A stretch of 64,000 bases of DNA from an uncultured Cyclobacteriaceae bacterium. GTDB lineage: Bacteria > Bacteroidota > Bacteroidia > Cytophagales > Cyclobacteriaceae. The notes below the pieces were generated by a model. The model was not told the DNA's origin, searched no databases, and saw only the letters and a list, made by a program, of their open reading frames with translations. The position numbers were made by a program, and so were the translations under genes. Positions 46,161-57,475 of this stretch are shown piece after piece (position 1 is the first letter of the stretch; every line of letters begins with the position of its first letter). The stretch lies in NCBI GenBank assembly GCA_905479015.1, contig CAJQKV010000003.1, positions 1-64,000 on the forward strand. The letters run 5' to 3'.

Positions 46161-47117
46161 TCAACTCATCCATATTTTTTTCCAAACGTCCTCTAAATGT
46201 TTTTTAGTGGCCCTAATACCATCGGCTTCACTAAGTTCTGTACCCTCATATTCGATACCAATGTGACCATTAAAATTTTGGGCTTTAACTAAAAGGAGCA
46301 TTTTTTCGTAATCAAAATTACGATGCACGCCATTGGCATGAAAGTTATAAGCTTTGGCGCTTACCCCTTTAGCATAGGGCAGCAGGGATTCAACGCCTAG
46401 GTAGGGGTCATAGATTTCAAGACAGGATCCATCTTGAGTACTTCCCCATTGAGCGCTCAGACACCAGTTTCCAAAATCGGGTAAGGTGCCGAGGTTAGGC
46501 ATATTGATTTCTTTGATGATCGAGGTGATGAGTTGGGCATTTGAACTGAACAGCCCGTGGTTTTCAATTAAAATATTAATCTCCTCTTTGGCTGCGTATG
46601 TGGTAAGTTTGGTCAGGCCATCTATTAAAGAGGCTTTGAAAATTGAGGGATCGGTAGCTCCGAAGGCATTGACCCGTATCGAATGGCACCCCATGATTTT
46701 AGCCGCATGGATCCACTGATAATGATCTTCAACGGCTTTTTGTCTGAGTTGATTATCTTCGCCTCCCAAATCACCTTCGTCATCGACCATTATCAGCAAG
46801 TTTTGAACGGCGAGCGCATCAGATCGATCCTTCATATTGATCCAAAAGCTTTCGTCATTGCCTTTATTTTTATAAAAACTATTTACGTATTCTACGGCAG
46901 GGATACCAAACTCTTTTTTAGAGATTTCGGAAAATAAAATAGGATCTAAAGTCCCCGATTCAAAAGCGTTGTGGAGGGACCATTGTGCCAATGAAAGTTT
47001 AAGTTTTTCCCCCATATCCTCAAAGAAGAGGTTTTTCGCATTTGATAGAAAGGGTATTTGGGTACTTAGAAGGCCCAGTGAGATTTGCTTGATAAATTGT
47101 CTTTTAGATGATTTCAT
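46161..47117 (-). CDS. Sugar phosphate isomerase/epimerase-like TIM-barrel protein, probably exported
   Basis: A 318-residue protein of the xylose-isomerase-like TIM-barrel group (AP endonuclease family 2): LSLAQWSLHNAF at the first strand, ILIENHGLFS, GTLPDFGNWC and HIGIEYEGTEL toward the end. The N-terminus SKRQFIKQISLGLLSTQIPFLSNA resembles a twin-arginine signal with Lys-Arg in place of Arg-Arg. Such exported members are common in Bacteroidota and act on sugars or related polyols; the substrate is unknown. Confidence 0.82.
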   Translation of the reverse strand: MKSSKRQFIKQISLGLLSTQIPFLSNAKNLFFEDMGEKLKLSLAQWSLHNAFESGTLDPILFSEISKKEFGIPAVEYVNSFYKNKGNDESFWINMKDRSDALAVQNLLIMVDDEGDLGGEDNQLRQKAVEDHYQWIHAAKIMGCHSIRVNAFGATDPSIFKASLIDGLTKLTTYAAKEEINILIENHGLFSSNAQLITSIIKEINMPNLGTLPDFGNWCLSAQWGSTQDGSCLEIYDPYLGVESLLPYAKGVSAKAYNFHANGVHRNFDYEKMLLLVKAQNFNGHIGIEYEGTELSEADGIRATKKHLEDVWKKIWMS

Positions 47118-48927
<1,810 letters not shown>

Positions 48928-48930
48928 GAT

Positions 48931-49188
48931 ATGTTTATTGAAATTGTAACCCCGGACAAAAAGATATTTGAAGGAGAGGCCACAAGCGCTATCTTTCCAG
49001 GTACTGATGGATCTTTTCAGATTTTAAATAATCACGCGGCTTTAGTTTCGACGTTGGGTAAGGGGAGTATTGTCTTTGTTAAGACCCTAAACAATAAATC
49101 AGAAGAAGTTCAGATGGAAGTAGACGGTGGAGTCGTGGAGGTATTGAACAACAAAGTGACCGTTTTAGCCGAAAAAATCACTGAATAA
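48931..49188 (+). CDS. atpC: F-type ATP synthase subunit epsilon
   Basis: An 85-residue protein consisting only of the N-terminal beta-sandwich (EIVTPDKKIFEGEATSAIFPGTDGSFQILNNHAALVS). The C-terminal helical hairpin that inhibits ATP hydrolysis in longer epsilon subunits is absent, which is common in Bacteroidota. It starts 3 bp after atpD. Confidence 0.95.
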   Translation: MFIEIVTPDKKIFEGEATSAIFPGTDGSFQILNNHAALVSTLGKGSIVFVKTLNNKSEEVQMEVDGGVVEVLNNKVTVLAEKITE

Positions 49189-49203
49189 GGAAGAGTGGGT
49201 GAA

Positions 49204-49227
49204 TCCATCGTGATGATGGAGTTTTTT
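49204..49227 (+). terminator. Terminator after atpC
   Basis: TCCATC (49204-49209) pairs with GATGGA (49215-49220) around a 5-base loop, followed by a run of six T at 49222-49227. Confidence 0.6.
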
Positions 49228-49237
49228 CTCATTTCTT

Positions 49238-49275
49238 AAATATCCCTATTGAAATCCCGAGTCAGGATATTTTTA
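49238..49275 (+). terminator. Second hairpin between atpC and the convergent sulfatase gene
   Basis: AAATATCC (49238-49245) pairs with GGATATTT (49265-49272), followed by TTATT. The long loop makes it weaker than the first; it could act for either gene. Confidence 0.35.
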
Positions 49276-49279
49276 TTCT

Positions 49280-51139
49280 TCATTTCGAGAGAAAATCATT
49301 TGAAATAAACTGATAAATCGCTCTGCCGTAATCTGGTAGGTTATCTGAAGGCTGCTGATGCGTATACGCATCAATCTCGCCATTGTAGACTTGTGATATT
49401 GAATCAGATAAGACTCCAAATCCATCCCCAAAACTGTAATATGCCCGTGGCTGATAATGTGTGGATAGCATATTTCTACCATATACATATTCAGGCTGAT
49501 TGATGTTCATTTGGTCTAGTAAAGTCGGCGCTAAGTCCAATTGAGAGCCGATGGTTGATATCACCGTATCGGTGACGGTAAGCGCTCCGCCGAGCCACAA
49601 CAAGGGGATGTGAAAGGTTTCCTTTTGACCATTGGAAGTATTGTTAATTTGGGTAGTGCCGTGATCAGCCGTGATCACGATCAACGTCTTATCCCACCAA
49701 GTAGTTTTTTTAGCCTGTGCAATGAACTTTCCTAGACAGGCGTCTGTATAATGCATGGCGCTTTTAAAGCTGTCCTCATTATTGTCGGAGCCAAAGATTG
49801 GTTCTACCGGAATGTCAAAAGGCTCATGGCTGCTTAGGGTAAATAAGGTATAGAAAAAAGGCATTGCTTCTTTATTGAGATGATTAAACAAAGTATCGAA
49901 AACGACATCATCATGAATCCCCCATTTGGTATTGTTACTTGAAAAATCAAAGTCGAGTTTGCTTACAATTTTATCTGCTTTTCCTTGATTAAAATAAGCC
50001 CTAAAGTTGGCAAAATCAATTTCACCTCCGTAGTAAAACGCAGTTTGGTAATCCTGCTCTTTCATTGATTTTATCAGGTGAGGTAACTTTTCAGTCTTGA
50101 AAGGGTTCTCAATAATGGCATTGTAAGGCAATCCAGGATAGCTACTGAACAGGCTACCGATTCCTCTATTTGAACGATGTCCTGAGGCATAGAACTGCGA
50201 GAATAAAACACCCTCTTTGCTGAGTTTATTAAGTTCTGGGGTAACGGATTTGGCCCCTCCCAATACTTCCACTCCTTTGGCGGTAAAACTTTCGAGTATG
50301 ATGAGTAGGATGTTGGGTTGAGGTGTATTGAGGAGTGAAGGATAAGGGGTTCCCTTCGTCGGAGCACCGTTAATTTTACTGAATAGGTCTACCGCAACAT
50401 GATCTGGCATCAAGTCATAGTGGGTATCAATTTTTGATGCTTTTTTCATGGAATAAACAAAATTCCAGGGCGTATTGACCGCCGCATGATTGACTGCCAT
50501 ATTATCAGGATCAAAGTAAACAGCACCTACATTGATTGGGATACCCAATCTGAAGGGAACAATACTGAATCCACCTCTGATGGGGATGAGAGACAATGCG
50601 ATCAAAGTAAAAAAAAGTAAGGGCTTTTGCCAATAGTATCTATTTTTAAAATCAAATGAAAATCGACTCACCAACCAGATAGTAATTTTAAAATGAGCGT
50701 AAAATAAAAATAAACTGAACAGCAAGGGAAAAACTAATGTTTTGAAAGTAATGGAATTGGTGATTTGTTTGGGATTATCAAGGTACTTTAAATGCATGGC
50801 ATCAAATTTCTCTCCCCAATAAGAATAAACTTCCAAGTCTATGATTTCAATAATAGAAACAGCCGCAAGGATGAGGGTGATGGATCCTGCAAGCATGCGT
50901 GAAGATATTTTCGGACCAATGACAGGAGATACAGCAAGTATAAGTGAGGGGATTAACATCATATAGCCTGAAAAGGAAAGATCCAGCTTCAATCCATATA
51001 AATAGCTTAGGAGTAATTTTTCGATAGAAGCATCAGCAAAAGATGATCCGTTGTAAAGAATAAAAACAGTTCTGTAAAAAATAAAATAGAGTATGAAGAC
51101 ACCCCAAAGAGAAAGATATTTAAATAAATTATTTTTCAT
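49280..51139 (-). CDS. LTA synthase-family sulfatase/phosphoglycerol transferase
   Basis: A 619-residue membrane enzyme: five N-terminal helices (about 10-200) and an extracytoplasmic alkaline-phosphatase-fold domain. The nucleophile region is LIILESFTAKG (Thr), with ASGHRSNRGIG, GIHDDVVFD and VITADHGT as metal-binding segments. In Bacteroidota such enzymes are thought to act on phosphoglycerol or phosphoethanolamine modification of glycans or lipids rather than lipoteichoic acid. The target is not shown by the sequence. A 124-bp gap separates it from the gene upstream. Confidence 0.88.
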   Translation of the reverse strand: MKNNLFKYLSLWGVFILYFIFYRTVFILYNGSSFADASIEKLLLSYLYGLKLDLSFSGYMMLIPSLILAVSPVIGPKISSRMLAGSITLILAAVSIIEIIDLEVYSYWGEKFDAMHLKYLDNPKQITNSITFKTLVFPLLFSLFLFYAHFKITIWLVSRFSFDFKNRYYWQKPLLFFTLIALSLIPIRGGFSIVPFRLGIPINVGAVYFDPDNMAVNHAAVNTPWNFVYSMKKASKIDTHYDLMPDHVAVDLFSKINGAPTKGTPYPSLLNTPQPNILLIILESFTAKGVEVLGGAKSVTPELNKLSKEGVLFSQFYASGHRSNRGIGSLFSSYPGLPYNAIIENPFKTEKLPHLIKSMKEQDYQTAFYYGGEIDFANFRAYFNQGKADKIVSKLDFDFSSNNTKWGIHDDVVFDTLFNHLNKEAMPFFYTLFTLSSHEPFDIPVEPIFGSDNNEDSFKSAMHYTDACLGKFIAQAKKTTWWDKTLIVITADHGTTQINNTSNGQKETFHIPLLWLGGALTVTDTVISTIGSQLDLAPTLLDQMNINQPEYVYGRNMLSTHYQPRAYYSFGDGFGVLSDSISQVYNGEIDAYTHQQPSDNLPDYGRAIYQFISNDFLSK

Positions 51140-51263
51140 ACTAGCGGCACGGCGTACTGAAGTTTACTTCAATTATCTCAAGATTTTGAAATAGGCCAAT
51201 TAAGAGGCGCATATATTTATTCATGGATTTTGATAAATATGTAGGATAGATACAGGATTGAAA

Positions 51264-51590
51264 TCAGTTATCTTTTAATTTTTTTTCATCCTTTGTTTTC
51301 TTACGTCTGAATCGATTGATCATTTTTTTTTCATAGCGCCAAAAAAAATCGAATTGGCCCAGGAGCGAGCCATAAAAAAGTAAAATGCTGTTATATATAG
51401 GTAGAATACAAATGAGGTAAATGATGGTAAAAAGCGTACTTTTTTCTCCATCTATTGTAAAACAATCAACAATGGGTTTTTTAATCAGTAGGACGGTGGA
51501 TCCCGTCAAAGCGAATACAATAAGAATCATGGCAAATTGGCCAGAACTCTTTACATTCCATTTTTCTTTTAATTTATTAATCCAGTTCAT
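51264..51590 (-). CDS. Small membrane protein, DUF6787-like
   Basis: A 108-residue protein with two hydrophobic helices (FAMILIVFALTGSTVLLI and FTIIYLICILPIYNSILLFYGSLLG) and a basic C-terminus (FFWRYEKKMINRFRRKK). It resembles DUF6787 of Bacteroidota, of unknown function. The start overlaps the end of the RluA-type gene by 14 bp. Confidence 0.65.
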   Translation of the reverse strand: MNWINKLKEKWNVKSSGQFAMILIVFALTGSTVLLIKKPIVDCFTIDGEKSTLFTIIYLICILPIYNSILLFYGSLLGQFDFFWRYEKKMINRFRRKKTKDEKKLKDN

Positions 51591-52269
51591 TGATTGTATT
51601 TAGGTAGGGTTTCCAATAGACCCCCTTGGGTGTGGCGCGTAGGGAAATTTTTTCTTTTTTTACGGGATGGTCAAATTCAATTTTGAAGGCATGTAAACAA
51701 ATGCTTTTATCCGGATTAGGTGTGGCATAACCGTATTTTAAATCTCCTTGTATTGGACAAAGCATTTTTGCCAATTGCACTCGAATTTGATGAGGTCGTC
51801 CCGTCTCTGGTTTTACCAACAGTAAAGAATGTCCGTCTTCGTACATCAAAGTACGATAGGTCAGTATTGATTTTTTACCGCTTCCTTTATCTTTATTAAA
51901 AGCTTTGGTAATGTTTTTGGTTTCATCTTTTACCAACCAGTTGATTAAGCTGCCATTCAATTCTTGAGGCCGTGCCTTGACAACGGCCACATAGGTTTTT
52001 TGTATGAGTTGATCTCTGAAAAGGGCAGTGAGTCGGGTCAAAGCCTTAGAAGTTCTCGCAAAAATAACCACCCCACTTACCGGTCGATCCAAGCGATGGG
52101 CTGGATTGAGAAATACATCACCTGGTTTGTTATATTTCTTTTTAATATAATTTTTACCCCAGTCGGTTAAGGTAGGGTCACCTGTTTTATCACCTTGCAC
52201 TAACCAGCCAATGGGCTTGTTAACAACCAATAGATGGTTGTCTTCATATATTGTTTTTGGATCGATCAA
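51577..52269 (-). CDS. RluA-family pseudouridine synthase
   Basis: A 230-residue RNA pseudouridine synthase. The catalytic Asp is D61 in AHRLDRPVSGVVIFART, with RPHQIRVQLA and a C-terminal CLHAFKIEFDHP. It lacks an N-terminal S4 domain, so it is a short RluA/TruC-like member; whether the target is rRNA or tRNA is unclear. It lies 6 bp downstream of prfC. Confidence 0.9.
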   Translation of the reverse strand: MIDPKTIYEDNHLLVVNKPIGWLVQGDKTGDPTLTDWGKNYIKKKYNKPGDVFLNPAHRLDRPVSGVVIFARTSKALTRLTALFRDQLIQKTYVAVVKARPQELNGSLINWLVKDETKNITKAFNKDKGSGKKSILTYRTLMYEDGHSLLLVKPETGRPHQIRVQLAKMLCPIQGDLKYGYATPNPDKSICLHAFKIEFDHPVKKEKISLRATPKGVYWKPYLNTINELD

Positions 52270-52275
52270 TTTATT

Positions 52276-53856
52276 TTAAAATTCACTTATGGAATGAAAT
52301 TGAATATCTGGAAAATTATCTTCTACCATCTGTAACCATGATTTAGATTCTGCCATAAAGACAAGTTTATCTTCCTTGTCTTTCGCAATATGCCGGTATT
52401 TGTCTTTGGCAAAGGCTTCTAATTTATTTTTATCCGCGGCATCGATCCAACAAGCTTTATAAATATTGATAGGTGAAAAACTTACTTTTGCATTGTACTC
52501 ATTGAGTAATCGATATTGGAGTACTTCAAATTGCAGTGCACCCACCGTGCCCACCACTTTTCTAGCACCCATTTCGTAGGTAAACAGTTGGGCCACACCT
52601 TCATCCATGAGCTGTGTCAATCCCTTTTCAAGTTGTTTGGATTTCATTGCATCCAGATTGATGACCTCTTTAAATAATTCAGGGGAGAAACTTGGGATCC
52701 CTTTGTATAAAGATTTTTCACCTTCATTGAGGGTGTCGCCTATTTTAAGATTTCCTGTATCGTACAAGCCAATGATGTCTCCTGGAAAGGCCTCATCTAT
52801 GGTTTCTTTTTGTTGTGCCATAAAAGCCGTCGCATTTGAAAACCGGTATTTTTTATCATGTCTTACATGATAATAGCTATTACCCCGTTGAAATTTTCCT
52901 GAACAGATCCTGATAAAAGCAATTCTATTGCGATGCCGAGGATCCATATTTGCATGAATTTTAAATATAAATCCTGAGAATTTGGGATCTATTGGAGGGA
53001 TCATTCGGCTCTCGGTATCTCTTGGTTTTGGATTGGGGGCAATTTTTGTAAAGCAATCTAGCAATTCCCTTATCCCAAAATTTGATACGGCACTTCCAAA
53101 AAAAACAGGAGCTAATTCCCCTGATAGATAAGCCTCTTGATCAAAAGGGTCATATACGCCATCTATTAATTCGATGTCTTCTCGGAGCTGGGATAAGGCA
53201 GAAGGGGGTAGGTGCGCTTCTAACCCAGGATCATTAACGTCCTTGATATTCACCACATCATCCACACGTTTGTTTTTTCTAGGTTCGAAAAGGTTAATAT
53301 TTTTTTCGTAAAGATTATAGACCCCTCTGAGTGTTTTACCCATACCGATAGGCCAAGTAAGGGGTTGCACATTTATTTTGAGCTCCTCTTCAATTTCGTC
53401 AATCAGATCAAATGGATCACGACCTTCCCTATCCAGCTTATTGATAAAACAAAGAACGGGGGTCTTGCGCATGCGACAGACTTCCATGAGTTTTCTGGTC
53501 TGTTTTTCTACTCCTTTGACACAGTCAATAACCATAATAACACTGTCTACTGCGGTCAAAGTGCGGTAGGTATCTTCTGCAAAATCTTCGTGACCTGGCG
53601 TGTCTAAAATATTAATTTTTAAACCCTTGTAATCAAATCCCATCACCGAGGTTGCGACAGAGATACCTCTTTGTTTTTCTATGGCCATCCAATCGGAACG
53701 CGTAGCCATATCTATTTTGTTGGATTTGACAGCCCCTGCCGTTTGTATAGCCCCACCAAAGAGCAATAACTTTTCAGTAAGGGTTGTTTTGCCCGCATCA
53801 GGGTGGGCGATAATACCAAATGTTTTTCTTTTTTTTATTTCTTCAGCTAAAGCCAT
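52276..53856 (-). CDS. prfC: Peptide chain release factor 3
   Basis: A 526-residue translational GTPase that removes RF1/RF2 from the ribosome after termination. G motifs are [18 protein letters not shown] and NKLDREGRD, and the length and C-terminal domains fit RF3, not EF-G. ATG 53856 ([20 protein letters not shown]) is chosen over an upstream TTG because the -7 box lies just before it. Divergent from dnaK. Confidence 0.95.
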   Translation of the reverse strand: MALAEEIKKRKTFGIIAHPDAGKTTLTEKLLLFGGAIQTAGAVKSNKIDMATRSDWMAIEKQRGISVATSVMGFDYKGLKINILDTPGHEDFAEDTYRTLTAVDSVIMVIDCVKGVEKQTRKLMEVCRMRKTPVLCFINKLDREGRDPFDLIDEIEEELKINVQPLTWPIGMGKTLRGVYNLYEKNINLFEPRKNKRVDDVVNIKDVNDPGLEAHLPPSALSQLREDIELIDGVYDPFDQEAYLSGELAPVFFGSAVSNFGIRELLDCFTKIAPNPKPRDTESRMIPPIDPKFSGFIFKIHANMDPRHRNRIAFIRICSGKFQRGNSYYHVRHDKKYRFSNATAFMAQQKETIDEAFPGDIIGLYDTGNLKIGDTLNEGEKSLYKGIPSFSPELFKEVINLDAMKSKQLEKGLTQLMDEGVAQLFTYEMGARKVVGTVGALQFEVLQYRLLNEYNAKVSFSPINIYKACWIDAADKNKLEAFAKDKYRHIAKDKEDKLVFMAESKSWLQMVEDNFPDIQFHSISEF

Positions 53857-53873
53857 GCATATCAATTGAACCG

Positions 53874-53881
53874 CAAAATTA
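53874..53881 (-). promoter_or_regulatory. Candidate -7 box for prfC
   Basis: Minus-strand TAATTTTG, an exact TAnnTTTG match 17 bp before the prfC ATG at 53856, implying a very short leader. Confidence 0.5.
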
Positions 53882-54022
53882 ACGATAATAAGCTTAACCT
53901 TTCTTTTTTATACCTTGATCTATTTTTGAATGATTAAAATAGATTAATATGACACATTGGAGCCTACCCTAATGAATGGCAAACAGTCCTTGTCCTGATC
54001 TTATTTGAATTCAGGAAATTCG

Positions 54023-54037
54023 CTGACATTGTGTCAG
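54023..54037. promoter_or_regulatory. Palindrome upstream of dnaK
   Basis: CTGACA (54023-54028) and TGTCAG (54032-54037) form a perfect inverted repeat around TTG. A related half-site TGACACATT is at 53950-53958, in the same orientation as the complement of 54029-54037. Its position just upstream of a sigma-54-like promoter fits an activator-binding site. Confidence 0.45.
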
Positions 54038-54048
54038 TAAAAAGCTTT

Positions 54049-54063
54049 TGGCACAAGCATTGT
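54049..54063 (+). promoter_or_regulatory. Candidate sigma-54 (-24/-12) promoter of dnaK
   Basis: TGGCAC (54049-54054), five bases, then TTGT (54060-54063) match TGGCAC-N5-TTGC with one mismatch. Transcription would start near 54075, leaving about 36 bases before the dnaK ATG. No CIRCE element is visible. Confidence 0.55.
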
Positions 54064-54110
54064 TAAATAAAAAGTGTACAATAAAAAATATTAATACAAA
54101 CTAAACAGAA

Positions 54111-56030
54111 ATGGGCAAAATCATAGGCATAGACCTAGGCACTACAAACTCTTGTGTGGCCGTGATGGAAGGAAACGAACCGGTCGTGATACAAAATAGC
54201 GAAGGGAGAAGAACGACACCATCAATTTTAGCATTCCTCGATGGAGGTAATGGAGAACGTAAAGTAGGCGATCCCGCCAAAAGACAAGCGATTACCAATC
54301 CTCAACACACCATTAGCTCTGTTAAACGATTCATGGGGAAACGGTTTTCTGACGTAAAGAACGAAATGAGACATATTTCGTATGAGCTTGAGTCCGGAAC
54401 CAATGATGTGGTAAGGGTAAAAATAGGAGATAGAAATTATACCCCACAAGAATTGTCGGCGATGATTCTTCAAAAGATGAAGTCAACGGCAGAAGATTTT
54501 TTAGGTACAGAAGTCACTGAAGCGGTGGTCACGGTACCTGCTTATTTTAACGATGCTGAGCGTCAGGCTACAAAAGAAGCCGGACAGATTGCGGGATTGG
54601 ATGTCAAGCGAATCATCAATGAGCCTACGGCGGCGGCATTGGCCTATGGCTTAGATAAAAAGAATGCCGATATGAAGATCGCGGTATACGATCTAGGAGG
54701 GGGAACATTCGATATTTCTATATTAGAATTGGGTGAAGGTGTTTTCGAGGTAAAATCTACCAATGGAGACGTTCATTTGGGAGGAGATGATTTTGATGCC
54801 GTTATTATCGATTGGTTGGCAGAAGAATTTATTAAAGATGAAAATATAGATCTAAGAAAAGATCCGATGGCGCTTCAACGTCTCAAAGAAGCCGCTGAGA
54901 AAGCAAAGATAGAATTATCAAGCTCGAGTAGTACAGAGATTAATTTACCCTACATCATGCCGGTGGATGGGATTCCCAAACACTTGGTGAGAACGTTATC
55001 CAGAGCAGTTTTTGAGCAATTGGCTGATAGTTTGGTCCGCAGATCTATGGACCCTGTGAAGAAGGCTTTGAAAGATGCCAATATGTCGACTAGTGACATA
55101 GATGAGGTTATACTAGTAGGTGGATCTACCAGAATACCTAAAATTCAAGAAGAAGTAGAGAAATTTTTTGGCAAAAAGCCTTCTAAAGGGGTCAATCCAG
55201 ATGAAGTAGTAGCTATTGGAGCGGCCATTCAAGGAGGAGTATTAACAGGAGAAGTAAAAGATGTATTATTACTTGATGTCACGCCACTTTCTTTGGGAAT
55301 AGCCACGATGGGTGATGTAATGACCAAGTTGATAGAATCAAACACTACGATTCCGAGTAAAAAATCAGAAGTATTTTCTACGGCAGCAGACAGTCAACCT
55401 TCGGTGGAGATTCATGTATTGCAAGGAGAGCGTCCCATGGCAAAAGATAACCGAACGATTGGTAAATTTCATTTGGACGGCATTCCGCCTGCACCTCGTG
55501 GAGTTCCTCAAATAGAAGTGACTTTTGACATTGATGCCAATGGCATTCTAAATGTATCGGCAAAAGATAAAGGAACGGGAAAAGAGCAAAAAATCAGAAT
55601 TGAGGCTTCATCGGGACTCAGTGATGAAGACATAGAGAAAATGAAGCAAGAGGCCCAGGCCAATGCTGAATCTGATAAACTAGAGAAGGACAAAGTTGAG
55701 AAAATTAATGTGGCAGATTCACTTATCTTCCAAACTGAAAAACAGTTGGCAGACTACGGAGACAAGATTTCCGAAGAGAACAAAAAGCCCATTGATGAAG
55801 CTTTGGCTAAATTGAAAGAGGCCCATGCGAGTGCAGATTTGGCAGCCATAGACGTGGCTATGGAAGCCCTCAATAAAGTATGGGAAAGCGCTTCTCAGGA
55901 GATTTATGCAGCTCAAGCCAGTGCTGAAGCAGCAGGTGGCGCACCTGGACAGGAAGCGCCCGAAGGAGAGGGTAAGGCTGACCAAGACGTCAGTGACGTA
56001 GAATATGAAGAAGTAGACGACAAGAAATAG
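54111..56030 (+). CDS. dnaK: Chaperone DnaK (Hsp70)
   Basis: A 639-residue chaperone: ATPase domain with [17 protein letters not shown] and [14 protein letters not shown], substrate-binding domain with DVTPLSLGI, and an acidic tail ending EYEEVDDKK. dnaJ and grpE are not adjacent. The 254-bp region before it is shared with divergent prfC and carries a sigma-54-like promoter. A terminator follows, isolating it from rplS. Confidence 0.98.
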   Translation: MGKIIGIDLGTTNSCVAVMEGNEPVVIQNSEGRRTTPSILAFLDGGNGERKVGDPAKRQAITNPQHTISSVKRFMGKRFSDVKNEMRHISYELESGTNDVVRVKIGDRNYTPQELSAMILQKMKSTAEDFLGTEVTEAVVTVPAYFNDAERQATKEAGQIAGLDVKRIINEPTAAALAYGLDKKNADMKIAVYDLGGGTFDISILELGEGVFEVKSTNGDVHLGGDDFDAVIIDWLAEEFIKDENIDLRKDPMALQRLKEAAEKAKIELSSSSSTEINLPYIMPVDGIPKHLVRTLSRAVFEQLADSLVRRSMDPVKKALKDANMSTSDIDEVILVGGSTRIPKIQEEVEKFFGKKPSKGVNPDEVVAIGAAIQGGVLTGEVKDVLLLDVTPLSLGIATMGDVMTKLIESNTTIPSKKSEVFSTAADSQPSVEIHVLQGERPMAKDNRTIGKFHLDGIPPAPRGVPQIEVTFDIDANGILNVSAKDKGTGKEQKIRIEASSGLSDEDIEKMKQEAQANAESDKLEKDKVEKINVADSLIFQTEKQLADYGDKISEENKKPIDEALAKLKEAHASADLAAIDVAMEALNKVWESASQEIYAAQASAEAAGGAPGQEAPEGEGKADQDVSDVEYEEVDDKK

Positions 56031-56042
56031 GCTGAACAAGGA

Positions 56043-56090
56043 CCCTTTGATTACTTTAGCGCAGTAAGGGAATCAAAGGGCCTTTAATTT
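56043..56090 (+). terminator. Terminator after dnaK
   Basis: CCCTTTGATT (56043-56052) pairs perfectly with AATCAAAGGG (56071-56080); an inner TTACT/AGTAA pairing extends part of the loop. A T-rich tail follows at 56083-56095. Confidence 0.75.
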
Positions 56091-56170
56091 TTCAGGAACG
56101 GGCAGGGGCTCTAATGAAAAATATTTTAGTTTAATTGTTCTCAACTTAAGGACGAGATTATAATTCTTTT

Positions 56171-56178
56171 TATATTTG
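56171..56178 (+). promoter_or_regulatory. Candidate -7 box for rplS
   Basis: TATATTTG, an exact TAnnTTTG match, 39 bp before the rplS ATG and downstream of the dnaK terminator. Confidence 0.55.
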
Positions 56179-56217
56179 CCCTCCGTTAAGAGGAAACTCA
56201 CGTAAAAGAGTAAGATT

Positions 56218-56571
56218 ATGAGTGATTTAATAAAATTTGTAGAAGCACAAAACAGTCCAAAAAAGGAAGATTCGAGCCTTTTTAGCCCTGGAGATACGAT
56301 CAATGTGCATTATAAAATCAAGGAAGGAAGCAAGGAGAGAATCCAGCAGTTTCAAGGAGTTGTGTTACAAATTAAGAACCGCAACAGTAGTGGCGAGACC
56401 TTCACGGTAAGAAAAATATCAAATGGTATTGCAGTAGAAAGAATATTTCCATCTGGATCACCAAATATTGACAAGATAGAGGTTATGAGAAGGGGTAAAG
56501 TAAGGCGAGCGAAACTTTATTATTTGCGAGATTTAAAAGGTAAGGCAGCTAGAATAAAGGATAAAATTTAA
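56218..56571 (+). CDS. rplS: 50S ribosomal protein L19
   Basis: A 117-residue ribosomal protein at the 30S-50S interface. Typical segments are [47 protein letters not shown] and a basic tail with [21 protein letters not shown]. It stands alone; rpsP, rimM and trmD, its companions in many bacteria, are not adjacent. Confidence 0.97.
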   Translation: MSDLIKFVEAQNSPKKEDSSLFSPGDTINVHYKIKEGSKERIQQFQGVVLQIKNRNSSGETFTVRKISNGIAVERIFPSGSPNIDKIEVMRRGKVRRAKLYYLRDLKGKAARIKDKI

Positions 56572-56591
56572 ATCGCTTTATTTTCAATGAT

Positions 56592-56625
56592 AAAAAAAAA
56601 GTCGACTTTTAAGTTGGCTTTTTTT
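56592..56625 (+). terminator. Terminator after rplS
   Basis: An A-run, then GTCGACTT (56601-56608) pairing with AAGTTGGC (56611-56618, two G-T wobbles), then seven T. It lies directly before the dapF start region. Confidence 0.7.
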
Positions 56626-56638
56626 ATTTTCGGAAAAT

Positions 56639-57412
56639 ATGAAAATTTCATTTACAAAATATCAAGGGACGGGTAACGATTTTGTGCTTATTGATAATCG
56701 TACGGAATTTTTTCCAAAGGGAGACGTTGATCTGATACAGAGGTTGACAAAAAACAAGTTCGGTATAGGTGCGGATGGGCTTATTTTAATTGAAAATCAC
56801 TCCAGTCTTGATTTCGAAATGGTTTATTTTAATGCAGATGGTAGTCAAAGTCTTTGTGGAAATGGCAGTAGGTGTGCGGTTCAGTTCGCAAAAGATTTAG
56901 GCATCATAAAAAATCAAACAACCTTCAGTACCTACGATGGCGTGCACGATGCTTTTTTTCTAGAGGGGTTGATTCATTTTAGTTTACAAGATCTCAATGA
57001 GATTTCATCAGGGGGGGATTATTTTTTCATTAATAATGGGTCTCCTCATTACGTTACTTTCGTAGCTGATGTGGAAAAAATAGATGTTGGGCATGCTGGA
57101 GCCGAGGTGAGGTACTCAAAAGCATTTGCCCCCGCAGGGACTAATGTAAATTTTGTAGAAATTGATCACCCATTATTGAAAGTGAGAACTTATGAAAGAG
57201 GTGTAGAGGCTGAAACGCTTTCTTGTGGGACCGGTGTAACGGCTTCAGCCATCGTAGCCGCATCCGCCTTTGAAATGGAGAGTCCGATTACCATTGAGAC
57301 TCAAGGTGGGCAACTCTTTATCAGCTTTGTCAAAGAGGGACCCACAAGTTTTAGTGATATTTATTTGGCAGGTACGGCGATAAAAGTTTTTGAAGGGAGT
57401 ATTGATGTTTAA
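56639..57412 (+). CDS. dapF: Diaminopimelate epimerase
   Basis: A 257-residue enzyme interconverting LL- and meso-diaminopimelate for lysine and peptidoglycan. The two catalytic cysteines are C73 (SLCGNGSRCA) and C196 (TLSCGTGVTAS). It follows the rplS terminator; a -7-like TATTTTCG at 56625-56632 would place the transcript start only a few bases before the ATG. A G7 run lies at 57011-57017. Confidence 0.96.
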   Translation: MKISFTKYQGTGNDFVLIDNRTEFFPKGDVDLIQRLTKNKFGIGADGLILIENHSSLDFEMVYFNADGSQSLCGNGSRCAVQFAKDLGIIKNQTTFSTYDGVHDAFFLEGLIHFSLQDLNEISSGGDYFFINNGSPHYVTFVADVEKIDVGHAGAEVRYSKAFAPAGTNVNFVEIDHPLLKVRTYERGVEAETLSCGTGVTASAIVAASAFEMESPITIETQGGQLFISFVKEGPTSFSDIYLAGTAIKVFEGSIDV

Positions 57413-57439
57413 TTTGATAGCAGGATCACTTAAAAACAT

Positions 57440-57447
57440 TAACTTTG
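57440..57447 (+). promoter_or_regulatory. Candidate -7 box for secA
   Basis: TAACTTTG, an exact TAnnTTTG match, 28 bp before the secA ATG. A TTTG at 57413-57416 lies 23 bp upstream, slightly longer than the usual spacer. Confidence 0.5.
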
Positions 57448-57475
57448 ACCTTGTTTTGCAATTATTATAAAGAAT

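Noticed and set aside
46153-46167. GAGTT/AACTC hairpin between the YejK-like and isomerase-like genes
   Set aside because: A 5-bp stem without an adjacent T-run is too weak to call as a terminator.
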